The position numbers and the translations under genes are program-made. Below, piece after piece: positions 25,554 through 33,724 of a stretch of 64,000 nt of DNA (position 1 is the stretch's first letter; each line of letters begins with the position of its first letter). This DNA comes from Flectobacillus roseus (GTDB lineage: Bacteria; Bacteroidota; Bacteroidia; Cytophagales; Spirosomataceae): the NCBI RefSeq assembly GCF_030056665.1, contig NZ_JASHIG010000034.1. One strand, written 5' to 3'. Below the pieces are notes generated by a model. The model saw only the letters and a program-made list of their open reading frames with translations, had not been told where the DNA came from and did not search any database.

Positions 25554-26360
25554 TTAGATTTCAGCTAAATATTCGTTACTTTTCAAAACATCTTCGATGT
25601 ACTCAAAGGTCGTTAATATACTTGCTTGATCTTTGCTCACAGCAACTGTATGTTCAAAATGTGCTGAAGGCTTACGATCTTGGGTTCTTATAGTCCAATA
25701 ATCGTTTTCTTGATGAATTGCTCTCTTTCCTAGATTAATCATGGGTTCAATTGCAATCACCATTCCTTCTTTAAGCTTGGGACCATCGCCTCTTCTTCCG
25801 TAGTTGGCTACTTCTGGGCCTTCATGAAGTGATTTACCTACACCATGGCCAACAAGTTCTCGCACAACTGTAAATCCTGCTTTCTCGCAATATGACTGAA
25901 TAGCAAATCCAATATCCCCAATTCTTTTGCCAGCTACAGCGTGTGAAATACCTAAGTATAACGATTCTTTAGTGACACGTAAGAGTTGAAGCGTTTCTTC
26001 TTTGACATTGCCTACTGCATAAGTATATGCACTGTCTGCGTGAAAGCCATTCTTATAAACTCCGCAATCAATCGAAATAATGTCTCCGTCCTTTAGTTCG
26101 TAATTATTAGGAATCCCATGCACGACAACGTCATTAACCGAAATGCACAAAGATGCAGGGTATTTATGACCACCTACATTATAATTAAGAAACGAAGGAT
26201 GAGCTTCATTATCTTTAATGTATTCGTAGGCTACTTTATCGAGTTCTTTAGTAGTAATGCCGGGTTTGATAACCTTAGCTACTTCAGCGTGAGTTTTCCC
26301 AAGAATAACACCGTTAGTACGGATAATTTCTAACTCTGAAGATGTTTTTAAATAAATCAT
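25554..26360 (-). CDS. map: Methionine aminopeptidase, type I
   Basis: Removes the initiator methionine from nascent proteins; dinuclear metal enzyme. The 268 residues contain the metal ligands in IISIDCGVYKNGFHADSAYT (two Asp), GHGVGKSLHEGPEVANYG (His), AIEPMI (Glu) and EHTVAV (Glu). No extra N-terminal extension. It starts 6 bases after the secY stop, so the two are translationally coupled. No adk gene lies between them, unlike in firmicutes. Confidence 0.97.
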   Translation of the reverse strand: MIYLKTSSELEIIRTNGVILGKTHAEVAKVIKPGITTKELDKVAYEYIKDNEAHPSFLNYNVGGHKYPASLCISVNDVVVHGIPNNYELKDGDIISIDCGVYKNGFHADSAYTYAVGNVKEETLQLLRVTKESLYLGISHAVAGKRIGDIGFAIQSYCEKAGFTVVRELVGHGVGKSLHEGPEVANYGRRGDGPKLKEGMVIAIEPMINLGKRAIHQENDYWTIRTQDRKPSAHFEHTVAVSKDQASILTTFEYIEDVLKSNEYLAEI

Positions 26361-26366
26361 CTGATA

Positions 26367-27686
26367 TTACTGAGCGATTGCTTCAGTTCTACCTTTTACA
26401 CGACCCGACTGCATCAACCCTTCATATTTACGCATCAAAAGATAACTTTCAATTTGTTGAAGAGTATCAAGCACAACACCAACCAAAATCAAAAGAGAAG
26501 TACCTCCGAAGAAAGAAGCAAAACCACGAGTGATTCCGAAGATGCTTGCAACTGCTGGTAAAATCGCAATGATTGCCAACATAAATGCACCAGGGAGCGT
26601 AATTCTATCAAGAATATCAGCAATGAAAGTTGAAGTAGCTTCTCCTGGTTTAACACCCGGAACAAAACCACCACCACGTTTCATATCATCTGAAATTTGT
26701 GTTGGGTTGATAGAAATAGCAGTGTAAAAGAATGTAAATACAATAATTAAAAATGCAAATAACAAATTGTACTGCCAAGTAGTAAAGTCACCAAACGCTT
26801 GAGCGATTGATTGAGCTACTTCGCTCTTATCAGCTAATGATTGAGCAACAAGACCAGGTACAAACATCAATGCTTGAGCAAAAATGATAGGCATTACACC
26901 AGCAGCATTCAACTTAAGAGGAATATACTGACGTTCGCCACTCATTGAAACTCTATTTCCTACCACTTGCTTCGCGTATTGTACTGGGATACGACGTACA
27001 GCTTGAGTTACCATCACAGCGCCCATTACTACAAAGAACAAGGCTACAACCTCGATAATGAATAATAAAGCACCAGACATACCTCTTGATTGAGCTTCAC
27101 CTAATAAAGAAGCTGGAAAACGAGATACAATACCAATCATAATAAGCATTGAAATACCGTTACCAATACCTTTGTCAGTGATTTTCTCACCAAGCCACAT
27201 ACAGAACATAGTTCCAGCAACCAAGATGATTACTGAGTACAAACGGAATGACCAAGGAGAAACTAGAATAGCTTCAGCAGGGATAGTTACTTGCAAATAT
27301 GTAAAGGCTTGTGCAGCTGTCACAAAAATTGTTAGAACACGAGTGATTTGGTTTAACTTTTTGCGACCAGACTCACCATCCTTCTGCATCTTTTGGAAAT
27401 ATGGCAATGCAATTGTAAGAAGTTGGATTGCAATAGAAGCAGAGATATATGGCATGATGCCTAAGGCAAAAATAGAGGCGTTATTAAACGCTCCACCTGA
27501 GAACATATTCAACAAACCTAATAAACCGCCTTCACCCTTCTGCGCTAACTTCGTGGCATCTACACCTGGTAAAACAACGTAAGATCCAAGGCGAAAAAAG
27601 GTGATAAACAACAGGGTGTTAAGAATACGAGTTCTTAACTCCTCTATTGAGATAATGTTTTTGATAGTGCTAATAAACTTGTTCAT
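26367..27686 (-). CDS. secY: Preprotein translocase subunit SecY
   Basis: Channel subunit of the Sec translocon in the inner membrane, about ten helices in 439 residues. Seen are ITFFRLGSYVVLPGVDATKL, the plug region GGAFNNASIFALGIMPYISA, and the cytoplasmic loops QAVRRIPVQYAKQVVGNR and MKRGGGFVPGVKPGEATSTF. Follows rplO as in the spc operon. Confidence 0.98.
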   Translation of the reverse strand: MNKFISTIKNIISIEELRTRILNTLLFITFFRLGSYVVLPGVDATKLAQKGEGGLLGLLNMFSGGAFNNASIFALGIMPYISASIAIQLLTIALPYFQKMQKDGESGRKKLNQITRVLTIFVTAAQAFTYLQVTIPAEAILVSPWSFRLYSVIILVAGTMFCMWLGEKITDKGIGNGISMLIMIGIVSRFPASLLGEAQSRGMSGALLFIIEVVALFFVVMGAVMVTQAVRRIPVQYAKQVVGNRVSMSGERQYIPLKLNAAGVMPIIFAQALMFVPGLVAQSLADKSEVAQSIAQAFGDFTTWQYNLLFAFLIIVFTFFYTAISINPTQISDDMKRGGGFVPGVKPGEATSTFIADILDRITLPGAFMLAIIAILPAVASIFGITRGFASFFGGTSLLILVGVVLDTLQQIESYLLMRKYEGLMQSGRVKGRTEAIAQ

Positions 27687-27820
27687 GCTATCTGTTTAAG
27701 TAATCGTTATAGAATATAACTCGAAAGATGTTCAACTTTTTCGTTATTTACAAATCCGTTGCCAGATTTTACAATGATTACTCAATTATTTCTGTTGTCT
27801 ATCGATTTTTCAATTGAAAA

Positions 27821-28267
27821 TTAAGCTACAACTGCCTTACCTCCTGCAGCTTCAATAGCAGCTTTAGCAGAAGCAGAGAAACCTTTAACCTGTACCTCTA
27901 CAGCAGACTTGATTTCGCCACGTGACAAGATTTTCACCAAGTCATTTTTAGAAACCAAACCATTTTGGTACAATACATCGTGAGTGATTACAGTTACACC
28001 AGTAGTGTCAACCAAAGCTTGAAGTGTATCCAAGTTGATTGCTTTGTATTCAACACGGTTAATATTTTTAAAGCCGAATTTAGGAATACGACGTTGAAGA
28101 GGCATTTGACCACCTTCAAAACCAGATTTACGAGAGTAACCTGAACGTGATTGAGCACCTTTGTGACCACGAGCAGAAGTACCACCTAAACCAGAACCTG
28201 CACCACGACCAACTCTTTTTCTTACCTTAGTAGAGCCCACTGCGGGCTTTAATGACGATAAATTCAT
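27821..28267 (-). CDS. rplO: Ribosomal protein L15
   Basis: Large-subunit assembly protein. From the chosen start MNLSSLKPAVGS at 28267 it has 148 residues with the Gly/Arg-rich N-terminus (RKRVGRGAGSGLGGTSARGH) that threads into rRNA and the C-terminal L18e-like domain. The frame is open 11 codons further upstream without conservation. Confidence 0.97.
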   Translation of the reverse strand: MNLSSLKPAVGSTKVRKRVGRGAGSGLGGTSARGHKGAQSRSGYSRKSGFEGGQMPLQRRIPKFGFKNINRVEYKAINLDTLQALVDTTGVTVITHDVLYQNGLVSKNDLVKILSRGEIKSAVEVQVKGFSASAKAAIEAAGGKAVVA

Positions 28268-28343
28268 TTTTTTTGAAATTAAATAATTGCTAAACGCCAT
28301 CTCACCGTGAGATGACTCGCTTAATCAAACCTAGTGGTTTAGA

Positions 28344-28523
28344 TTAAAGATTTTCAACTACAATCAAGTGTTGAACCGCACGAATCATACCTGCGATAGC
28401 TGGGTTCAAATCTTTCTCTACGCTTTTGTTCAATTTACCCAAACCTAAAGCTTGAATAGTACGTTTTTGAACTTCTGGACGTTTGATTGTACTCTTAACT
28501 TGAGTAATTTTTACCTTTGACAT
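28344..28523 (-). CDS. rpmD: Ribosomal protein L30
   Basis: 59-residue large-subunit protein (MSKVKITQVKSTIKRPEVQK, then GLGKLNKSVE). The start at 28523 gives the normal length; the open frame adds 16 unconserved codons. Lies between rpsE and rplO. Confidence 0.96.
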   Translation of the reverse strand: MSKVKITQVKSTIKRPEVQKRTIQALGLGKLNKSVEKDLNPAIAGMIRAVQHLIVVENL

Positions 28524-28596
28524 GGTCTTATATTTTGGAGTCTCAGTATAGGGCTTGAAGTGATACGACAAACCCTATAGCATCAACTAAAATAAA

Positions 28597-29115
28597 TTAT
28601 CCGTTAAATACTTTTGCTAAAGATACTCCTCTTTGGAAGGCTACTGTATGAGGGTTTCTCATTTTAACTAGCGCATCAACTGTTGCTTTAACCACGTTGT
28701 GTGGGTTTGAAGAACCTTTTGATTTAGCCAATACGTCATGAACACCGGCAGCTTCTAATACGGCACGCATCGCACCACCTGCAATTACCCCAGTACCTGG
28801 AGCTGCTGGCTTCAACAATACGAAACCTCCTGAGAACTTACCGATTTGTTCGTGAGGTACAGTTGCTTTCAAAAGAGCAACTTGGAATAAGTTTTTCTTA
28901 GCGTCTTCGATACCTTTAGAGATAGCGTCAGTTACTTCGTTTGCTTTACCCAAACCAAAGCCAACTACACCTTTGCCATCACCAACAACTACGATCGCAG
29001 AGAAGCTGAAACGACGTCCACCTTTTACTACTTTCGCTACGCGGTTGATAGCAACAACTCTTTCTTTTAGTTCGCCTTCGTTAACCTTGATAGGTTTTGA
29101 TATTAATTGCGACAT
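28597..29115 (-). CDS. rpsE: Ribosomal protein S5
   Basis: Small-subunit protein involved in fidelity and mRNA unwinding. The 172 residues show LKERVVAINRVAKVVKGGRR, then FSFSAIVVVGDGKGVVGFGLGKA-like glycine-rich S5 signature, and GTGVIAGGAMRAVLEAAGVH in the C-terminal domain. Standard length and position. Confidence 0.98.
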   Translation of the reverse strand: MSQLISKPIKVNEGELKERVVAINRVAKVVKGGRRFSFSAIVVVGDGKGVVGFGLGKANEVTDAISKGIEDAKKNLFQVALLKATVPHEQIGKFSGGFVLLKPAAPGTGVIAGGAMRAVLEAAGVHDVLAKSKGSSNPHNVVKATVDALVKMRNPHTVAFQRGVSLAKVFNG

Positions 29116-29125
29116 TTTTTTCTAA

Positions 29126-29227
29126 TTTGAAAATTGTTGAATTTGAAAATTTGAAATCTGTGCTTTAACATCAAAAACTTTCATTTTGGAACGGCGGATA
29201 TCCGCATTGCACAAATTCAAATTGACT
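29126..29227 (-). repeat. Word-type inverted repeat in rplR-rpsE spacer
   Basis: The left part repeats aatttgaaa several times; the right part gcacaaattcaaattgacta folds back on it. The loop contains the palindrome gcggatatccgc (29194-29205). Same word as in the rplC-rplD spacer. Confidence 0.5.
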
Positions 29228-29229
29228 AA

Positions 29230-29577
29230 TTAAAATTTAAGACCTCCTTCTCTTGCACCTTCAGCAACTGCTTTAACACGACCATGGTACAAGTAACCGT
29301 TACGGTCAAAAACAACTGTTGAAACACCTGCAGCCAAAGCTTTCTCTGCAATTTTAGCACCTACTAATTTTGCACTTTCAACATTACCATTCTTCAAACC
29401 TAATTCCTTAGATGAAGCAGCAGCCAATGTAGAGCCTTTAGTATCGTCGATCAACTGAGCATAGATACCCGAGTTTGAACGGAATACTGACAATCTTGGC
29501 TTTTCAGCTGTACCAGAGATTTTAGCTCTGATAGACAACTTAATACGAAGTCTTCTTGATTCTTTTTGCGAAGCCAT
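29230..29577 (-). CDS. rplR: Ribosomal protein L18
   Basis: Binds 5S rRNA and anchors it in the large subunit together with L5. The 115 residues show RRLRIKLSIRAKISGTAEKP, RLSVFRSNSGIYAQLIDD and VFDRNGYLYHGRVKAVAEGA. A hairpin shared with rplE lies 16 bases before its start codon. Confidence 0.98.
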   Translation of the reverse strand: MASQKESRRLRIKLSIRAKISGTAEKPRLSVFRSNSGIYAQLIDDTKGSTLAAASSKELGLKNGNVESAKLVGAKIAEKALAAGVSTVVFDRNGYLYHGRVKAVAEGAREGGLKF

Positions 29578-29593
29578 TAATTTATATAGTTTT

Positions 29594-29610
29594 GTGGATT
29601 ACCGACCCAC
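29594..29610 (-). promoter_or_regulatory. Hairpin upstream of rplR
   Basis: In mRNA sense GTGGGTCGGTAATCCAC: five base pairs including a closing G-U, loop UCGGUAA. It differs by one loop base from the hairpin before rplE, at nearly the same distance from the start. Possible shared translational control of the 5S-rRNA-binding proteins; inference. Confidence 0.5.
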
Positions 29611-29622
29611 GATGATTAAATT

Positions 29623-30177
29623 CTATTTCTTACCACCAGCTTTACCAGCTTTTCTACGAATTTGCTCACCAACGAAGCGAATACCTTTACCTTTGTAAGG
29701 CTCAACTTTACGTAGAGAACGAATCTTAGCTGAAACTTGGCCAATTAATTCTTTGTCGATACCTTCTAAAGTAACCTTAGGGTTTTGACCTTTTTCCATT
29801 GCAGTTGTAACTTTCAACTCAGCTGGAATTTGCATGAAGATTGCGTGAGAGTAACCCAACGCTAATTCAAGAAGGTTTCCTTGGTTAGAAGCTTTGTAAC
29901 CTACACCAACGATTTCCATTTCTTTTTTGAAACCATCGTTTACGCCAACAACCATGTTGTTAATTAAAGCGCGGTATAAACCGTGAAGAGCTTTGTGACG
30001 TTTTTGATCTGTAGGACGTTGTACACGTAATTCGCTTCCTTCGATTTCTACAGTAATATCTGGATCGATAGAGCGAGTAAGAGTACCTTTTGCGCCTTTT
30101 ACTGTTACTGTGCTTTTTTCAACTGTTACAGTAACACCGGCAGGAAGTGTGATAACTTTATTACCAACGCGTGACAT
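29623..30177 (-). CDS. rplF: Ribosomal protein L6
   Basis: Large-subunit protein near the factor-binding site. The 184 residues comprise two L6 domains and the C-terminal signature PYKGKGIRFVGEQIRRKAGK. Standard position between rpsH and rplR. Confidence 0.98.
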   Translation of the reverse strand: MSRVGNKVITLPAGVTVTVEKSTVTVKGAKGTLTRSIDPDITVEIEGSELRVQRPTDQKRHKALHGLYRALINNMVVGVNDGFKKEMEIVGVGYKASNQGNLLELALGYSHAIFMQIPAELKVTTAMEKGQNPKVTLEGIDKELIGQVSAKIRSLRKVEPYKGKGIRFVGEQIRRKAGKAGGKK

Positions 30178-30282
30178 GACTTGTGTGTTTTTGCTTAAAT
30201 GAAGGAGAAACTCCTCTTTCAGCGTTATTTGAAAATAAGTTAGGGAACAAACCTGTATAAGACTTATTCCCCAAATGTAAGA

Positions 30283-30678
30283 TTAGTATACGTAGCAAAG
30301 AACTTCACCACCCACATTAAGTGTGCGAGCTTCTTTGTCAGTAATAACACCTTTTGATGTTGAAAGGATAGCTACACCTAAACCATTCAATACGCGAGGC
30401 AATTCATCTGCTCCTTTGTATTTACGTAAACCTGGTTTAGAAATTCTCTCCAATTTAACGATTGCTGGTTGTTTAGTAACTGGGTTGTATTTCAAAGCGA
30501 TTTTGATTGTACCCTGTACTGATGAATCGTCAAACTTGTAGTTTTGAATGTATCCTTTATCAAAAAGCACTTTAGTGATTTCCTTTTTGATGTTAGAAGC
30601 AGGAATTTCAACGATTCTGTGACGTGCCTTGATGGCATTTCTCAATCGTGTTAAGTAGTCTGCTATTGGATCTGTCAT
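30283..30678 (-). CDS. rpsH: Ribosomal protein S8
   Basis: Primary binder of 16S rRNA helix 21; in E. coli it also represses the spc operon. The 131 residues show TDPIADYLTRLRNAIKARHR, LPRVLNGLGVAILSTSKGVI and the end GGEVLCYVY. Standard length. Whether it autoregulates here cannot be told. Confidence 0.98.
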   Translation of the reverse strand: MTDPIADYLTRLRNAIKARHRIVEIPASNIKKEITKVLFDKGYIQNYKFDDSSVQGTIKIALKYNPVTKQPAIVKLERISKPGLRKYKGADELPRVLNGLGVAILSTSKGVITDKEARTLNVGGEVLCYVY

Positions 30679-30806
30679 TGTTTTCGATATTTGAAACGAA
30701 CTTTTCTTTGGGAAAAGGCTCGCAAAATTACGGAATTGGATTTAAAAAAACAACCATAAGTGGCTGATTTTAATAAAGATTACGACAAATTTTTATCGTA
30801 AGAGTA

Positions 30807-31076
30807 TTACCAGCTTGATTTTGTCACACCTGGAATCAATCCTGCTGAAGCCATTTCACGGAAAGTCACACGGTTGATGCCGAATTTACGCATATAACCT
30901 CTTGGACGTCCTGTAAGCTTACAACGGTTGTGCAAACGTACTGGTGAAGCGTTTTTAGGCAATTTATCCAAACCTAAGTAGTCGCCAGCAGCTTTTAAAG
31001 CAGCACGCTTAGCAGCGTATTTAGCAACTGTTGCTTCTTTTTTTCTTTCTCTTGCTTTAACTGATTCTTTTGCCAT
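30807..31076 (-). CDS. rpsN: Ribosomal protein S14, zinc-free type
   Basis: The 89 residues (MAKESVKARERKKEATVAKY) end in LHNRCKLTGRPRGYMRKFGI, NRVTFREMASAGLIPGVTKS. This is the longer C-minus form lacking the CxxC zinc ribbon; only one cysteine is present. Lies between rplE and rpsH. Confidence 0.97.
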   Translation of the reverse strand: MAKESVKARERKKEATVAKYAAKRAALKAAGDYLGLDKLPKNASPVRLHNRCKLTGRPRGYMRKFGINRVTFREMASAGLIPGVTKSSW

Positions 31077-31104
31077 GTTGGTTGAATCTTTTTATCAGTT
31101 GTCT

Positions 31105-31166
31105 GTTATCTGTTATTCGTTATCCGTATGGCGTTTCCGAAGTCGGGACGACGAATAACGGATAAC
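31105..31166 (-). repeat. Word-type inverted repeat in rplE-rpsN spacer
   Basis: Arms gttatctgttattcgt (31105-31120) and acgaataacggataac (31151-31166) match at 15 of 16 positions. The left arm continues into another copy of the word (tatccgt). Confidence 0.6.
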
Positions 31167-31174
31167 ATAATTTA

Positions 31175-31732
31175 TTACTTCTTCGAATTAGCGAAAGGCA
31201 TACCCATTTGTTGTAACAAAGCGTAAGCTTCAGCATCTGTATTTGCAGTCGTAACGAAAGTGATATCCATACCAGAAATTTTGCTCACTTTGTCGATAGA
31301 AATCTCTGGGAAGATGATTTGTTCTTTCACACCCAAAGTATAGTTACCACGACCATCGAAACCTTTGTCTGAGATACCTTTGAAGTCACGTACACGTGGA
31401 AGAGCCACTGTCGTCAAACGATCAAGGAATTCGTACATTTTATCTCCTCTCAAAGTTACTTTCACACCGATTGGCATGTTTTCACGTAACTTAAAGTTTG
31501 AGATAGCTTTTTTAGACATTGTAGCTACTGCTTTTTGACCAGCAATAAGAGTTAGTTCTTCAACACCTGTGTCGATTAATTTCTTGTCAGCTACAGCAGC
31601 ACCGATACCTTTGTTGATTACAATTTTAGTAATCTTAGGAACTTGCATTACTGATTTGAATTGAAATTTCTCTTTTAGAGCAGGAACGATTTCGCTAACG
31701 TATTTGTCCTTTAATCTTGTTGTAGTTGCCAT
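31175..31732 (-). CDS. rplE: Ribosomal protein L5
   Basis: Binds 5S rRNA and contacts S13 and P-site tRNA. The 185 residues show LKDKYVSEIVPALKEKFQFK, VPKITKIVINKGIGAAV and LTLIAGQKAVATMSKKAISN, FKLREN. A hairpin shared with rplR lies 17 bases before the start codon. Confidence 0.98.
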   Translation of the reverse strand: MATTTRLKDKYVSEIVPALKEKFQFKSVMQVPKITKIVINKGIGAAVADKKLIDTGVEELTLIAGQKAVATMSKKAISNFKLRENMPIGVKVTLRGDKMYEFLDRLTTVALPRVRDFKGISDKGFDGRGNYTLGVKEQIIFPEISIDKVSKISGMDITFVTTANTDAEAYALLQQMGMPFANSKK

Positions 31733-31749
31733 TATTATGAAAACTTTAT

Positions 31750-31766
31750 GTGGATTTCCGACCCAC
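31750..31766 (-). promoter_or_regulatory. Hairpin upstream of rplE
   Basis: In mRNA sense GTGGGTCGGAAATCCAC: five-pair stem, loop UCGGAAA, preceded by another small hairpin (cggtgtcttttgataccg). Near-copy of the hairpin before rplR. Possible regulatory site; inference. Confidence 0.5.
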
Positions 31767-31803
31767 TTTTCACGGTATCAAAAGACACCGCTTCATTGAA
31801 TTA

Positions 31804-32136
31804 TTAGATAAATTTACCTGTTGCTTTAGAATATCTTTGCAACTTACCATTCTCGTTCAATTTACGACCTGTACGAACAGCTTTACCGTTCTCAGAAACT
31901 GCAATATTAGAGATATGGATAGTACCTTCTGTTTTAACGATACCACCTTGAGGGTTAGCAGCGCTAGGCTTAACGTGTTTTGTGATAAAGTTTACGCCTT
32001 CTACGATAGCACGTTGTTTATCAATCAAAACTTTTTTAACTACGCCTGTTTGACCCTTAGCGTTCCCAGCGATAACCACAACAGTATCACCAGTTTTGAT
32101 GTGCAACTTTGGTTGCTTATTAAACTTTCTTTCCAT
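31804..32136 (-). CDS. rplX: Ribosomal protein L24
   Basis: Assembly initiator of the large subunit with a KOW motif. The 110 residues show HIKTGDTVVVIAGNAKGQTG, RAIVEGVNFITKHVKPSAA and QGGIVKTEGTIHISN. Overlaps no neighbour; 18 bases after rplN. Confidence 0.97.
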   Translation of the reverse strand: MERKFNKQPKLHIKTGDTVVVIAGNAKGQTGVVKKVLIDKQRAIVEGVNFITKHVKPSAANPQGGIVKTEGTIHISNIAVSENGKAVRTGRKLNENGKLQRYSKATGKFI

Positions 32137-32154
32137 GATGATTACAAATTATGA

Positions 32155-32523
32155 TTAAAGTACTTCTGGAGCTAATGAAACAATTTTCATGAAACCTGCG
32201 TCACGCAATTCACGTGCAACTGGTCCAAAAATACGAGTACCACGTGGCTCGTCATTGTTGTTTAAAAGAACTGCTGCATTGTCTTCGAAACGGATATATG
32301 ATCCATCCTTACGACGAATTTCTTTTTTAGTTCTTACAACTACGGCTTTAGAAACCGTACCTTTCTTCATGTTTGATGACGACAAAGCAGACTTCACTGT
32401 TACTACAATTTTGTCACCAATAGAAGCATATCTTTTTCCTGTACCGCCCAACACGCGGATAACCAGTACCTCTTTTGCACCTGAGTTATCAGCAACGCCG
32501 AGTCTTGATTCTTGCTGTACCAT
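32155..32523 (-). CDS. rplN: Ribosomal protein L14
   Basis: Forms an intersubunit bridge. The 122 residues show MVQQESRLGVADNSGAKEVL, RIFGPVARELRDAGFMKIVS and LAPEVL, all canonical. Lies between rpsQ and rplX. Confidence 0.98.
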   Translation of the reverse strand: MVQQESRLGVADNSGAKEVLVIRVLGGTGKRYASIGDKIVVTVKSALSSSNMKKGTVSKAVVVRTKKEIRRKDGSYIRFEDNAAVLLNNNDEPRGTRIFGPVARELRDAGFMKIVSLAPEVL

Positions 32524-32629
32524 TGTTTGTTTGGTATATTAAAGATTGCGAAAAAATTAAATTTAACGATACACCACTAACTATATAGATAAGTGATGTT
32601 GAACGTCGGATAAAAACTGGAGTAGTGAA

Positions 32630-32884
32630 TTATTTCGCTTTCTCGATAATTTCAACTAATCTCCAACGCTTGTTCTTTGACAAAGGACGGGTTTCCATTA
32701 CCTTCACTGTGTCACCGATTCCACATTCGTTACTTTCATCGTGAGCCATCAATTTGGAAGTTTTCAACATAAACTTACCATAAAGAGGGTGCTTAACTTT
32801 TCTGTCTACGGCGACGGTGATAGATTTATCCATCTTGTTGCTCACCACACGCCCAATCCTTACTTTTCTTAGATTTCTTTCCAT
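32630..32884 (-). CDS. rpsQ: Ribosomal protein S17
   Basis: OB-fold protein binding 16S rRNA helix 11. The 84 residues show RKVRIGRVVSNKMDKSITVA and the signature GDTVKVMETRPLSKNKRWRL. Between rpmC and rplN. Confidence 0.98.
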   Translation of the reverse strand: MERNLRKVRIGRVVSNKMDKSITVAVDRKVKHPLYGKFMLKTSKLMAHDESNECGIGDTVKVMETRPLSKNKRWRLVEIIEKAK

Positions 32885-32969
32885 CGTTGGATTTGGTTGT
32901 TTTAGATTGACCTCAAGCGGTATGTTGATGAGGTCTGTTCAGTTAAAATAAAATGATAGGAAATTCCTA

Positions 32970-33173
32970 TTATTTAGAAGCTGCTGTGATAGCAGTTTCC
33001 AAACGAGCGATCAATTTGCGAGATTCACGCAAGCGCAAAGGGTTCTCGATTGGAGAAATAGCGTGAGCAAACTTCAAACGTGCCAAGGCATCTTTTTCTG
33101 AAGCTAGAGTTGCTTTCAACTCATCTAGGCTCAATTTTTGGATTTCTGCGTTCTTCATTATTTTATCAGTCAT
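32970..33173 (-). CDS. rpmC: Ribosomal protein L29
   Basis: Small helical protein at the tunnel exit. The 67 residues show IQKLSLDELKATLASEKDAL and PLRLRESRKLIARLETAITA. A start five codons later (MKNAEIQKL) is equally possible. Confidence 0.96.
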   Translation of the reverse strand: MTDKIMKNAEIQKLSLDELKATLASEKDALARLKFAHAISPIENPLRLRESRKLIARLETAITAASK

Positions 33174-33214
33174 GGAGTCGTTAGAAGTTTTAAGGCTTCC
33201 AACGACATGATATA

Positions 33215-33634
33215 CTATTCTTGATAATCTCTACGAACTACGAATTTAGTACGAAGTGGCAATTTTTGAGCCGCCAAACGAAGTGACTCTTGTGCCAATT
33301 CCAAAGGTACCCCAGCAGATTCGAATAAGATAGTTCCTGGTTTGATATTAGCTACCCAGTATTCTGGAGCACCTTTACCTTTACCCATACGAACTTCGGC
33401 TGGTTTCTTAGTGATTGGTTTGTCAGGGAAGATACGAATCCAAACCTGACCTTCACGTTTCATTGCACGAGTTACTGAGATACGAGCTGCTTCGATCTGA
33501 CGAGCAGTGATACGTCCTGGCTCCAGAGCTTTGATAGCGAATGTACCGAAGTCAATTTCATGACCGCGAGTAGCCAAACCTTTCACTCTACCCTTCTGTT
33601 GCTTACGGAACTTGGTTCTTCTTGGTTGTAACAT
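33215..33634 (-). CDS. rplP: Ribosomal protein L16
   Basis: Large-subunit protein at the A-site tRNA elbow. The 139 residues show MLQPRRTKFRKQQKGRVKGL, ITARQIEAARISVTRAMKRE and PVRMGKGKG-like KPAEVRMGKGKGAPEYWVA. Standard length. Confidence 0.98.
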   Translation of the reverse strand: MLQPRRTKFRKQQKGRVKGLATRGHEIDFGTFAIKALEPGRITARQIEAARISVTRAMKREGQVWIRIFPDKPITKKPAEVRMGKGKGAPEYWVANIKPGTILFESAGVPLELAQESLRLAAQKLPLRTKFVVRRDYQE

Positions 33635-33652
33635 TGTCTTATGAAGTCTTGC

Positions 33653-33712
33653 AGTTTTAAGTCGTAAGTCTTAAAGTACATGAGAGTAACCTTAGGACTT
33701 GCGACTTTAAAC
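33653..33712 (-). repeat. Word-type inverted repeat in rpsC-rplP spacer
   Basis: Arms gttttaagtcgtaagtctta (33653-33672) and taggacttgcgactttaaac (33693-33712) match at 17 of 20 positions. The word aagtc is repeated within each arm. Confidence 0.6.
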
Positions 33713-33724
33713 TAAGATTAAAAA

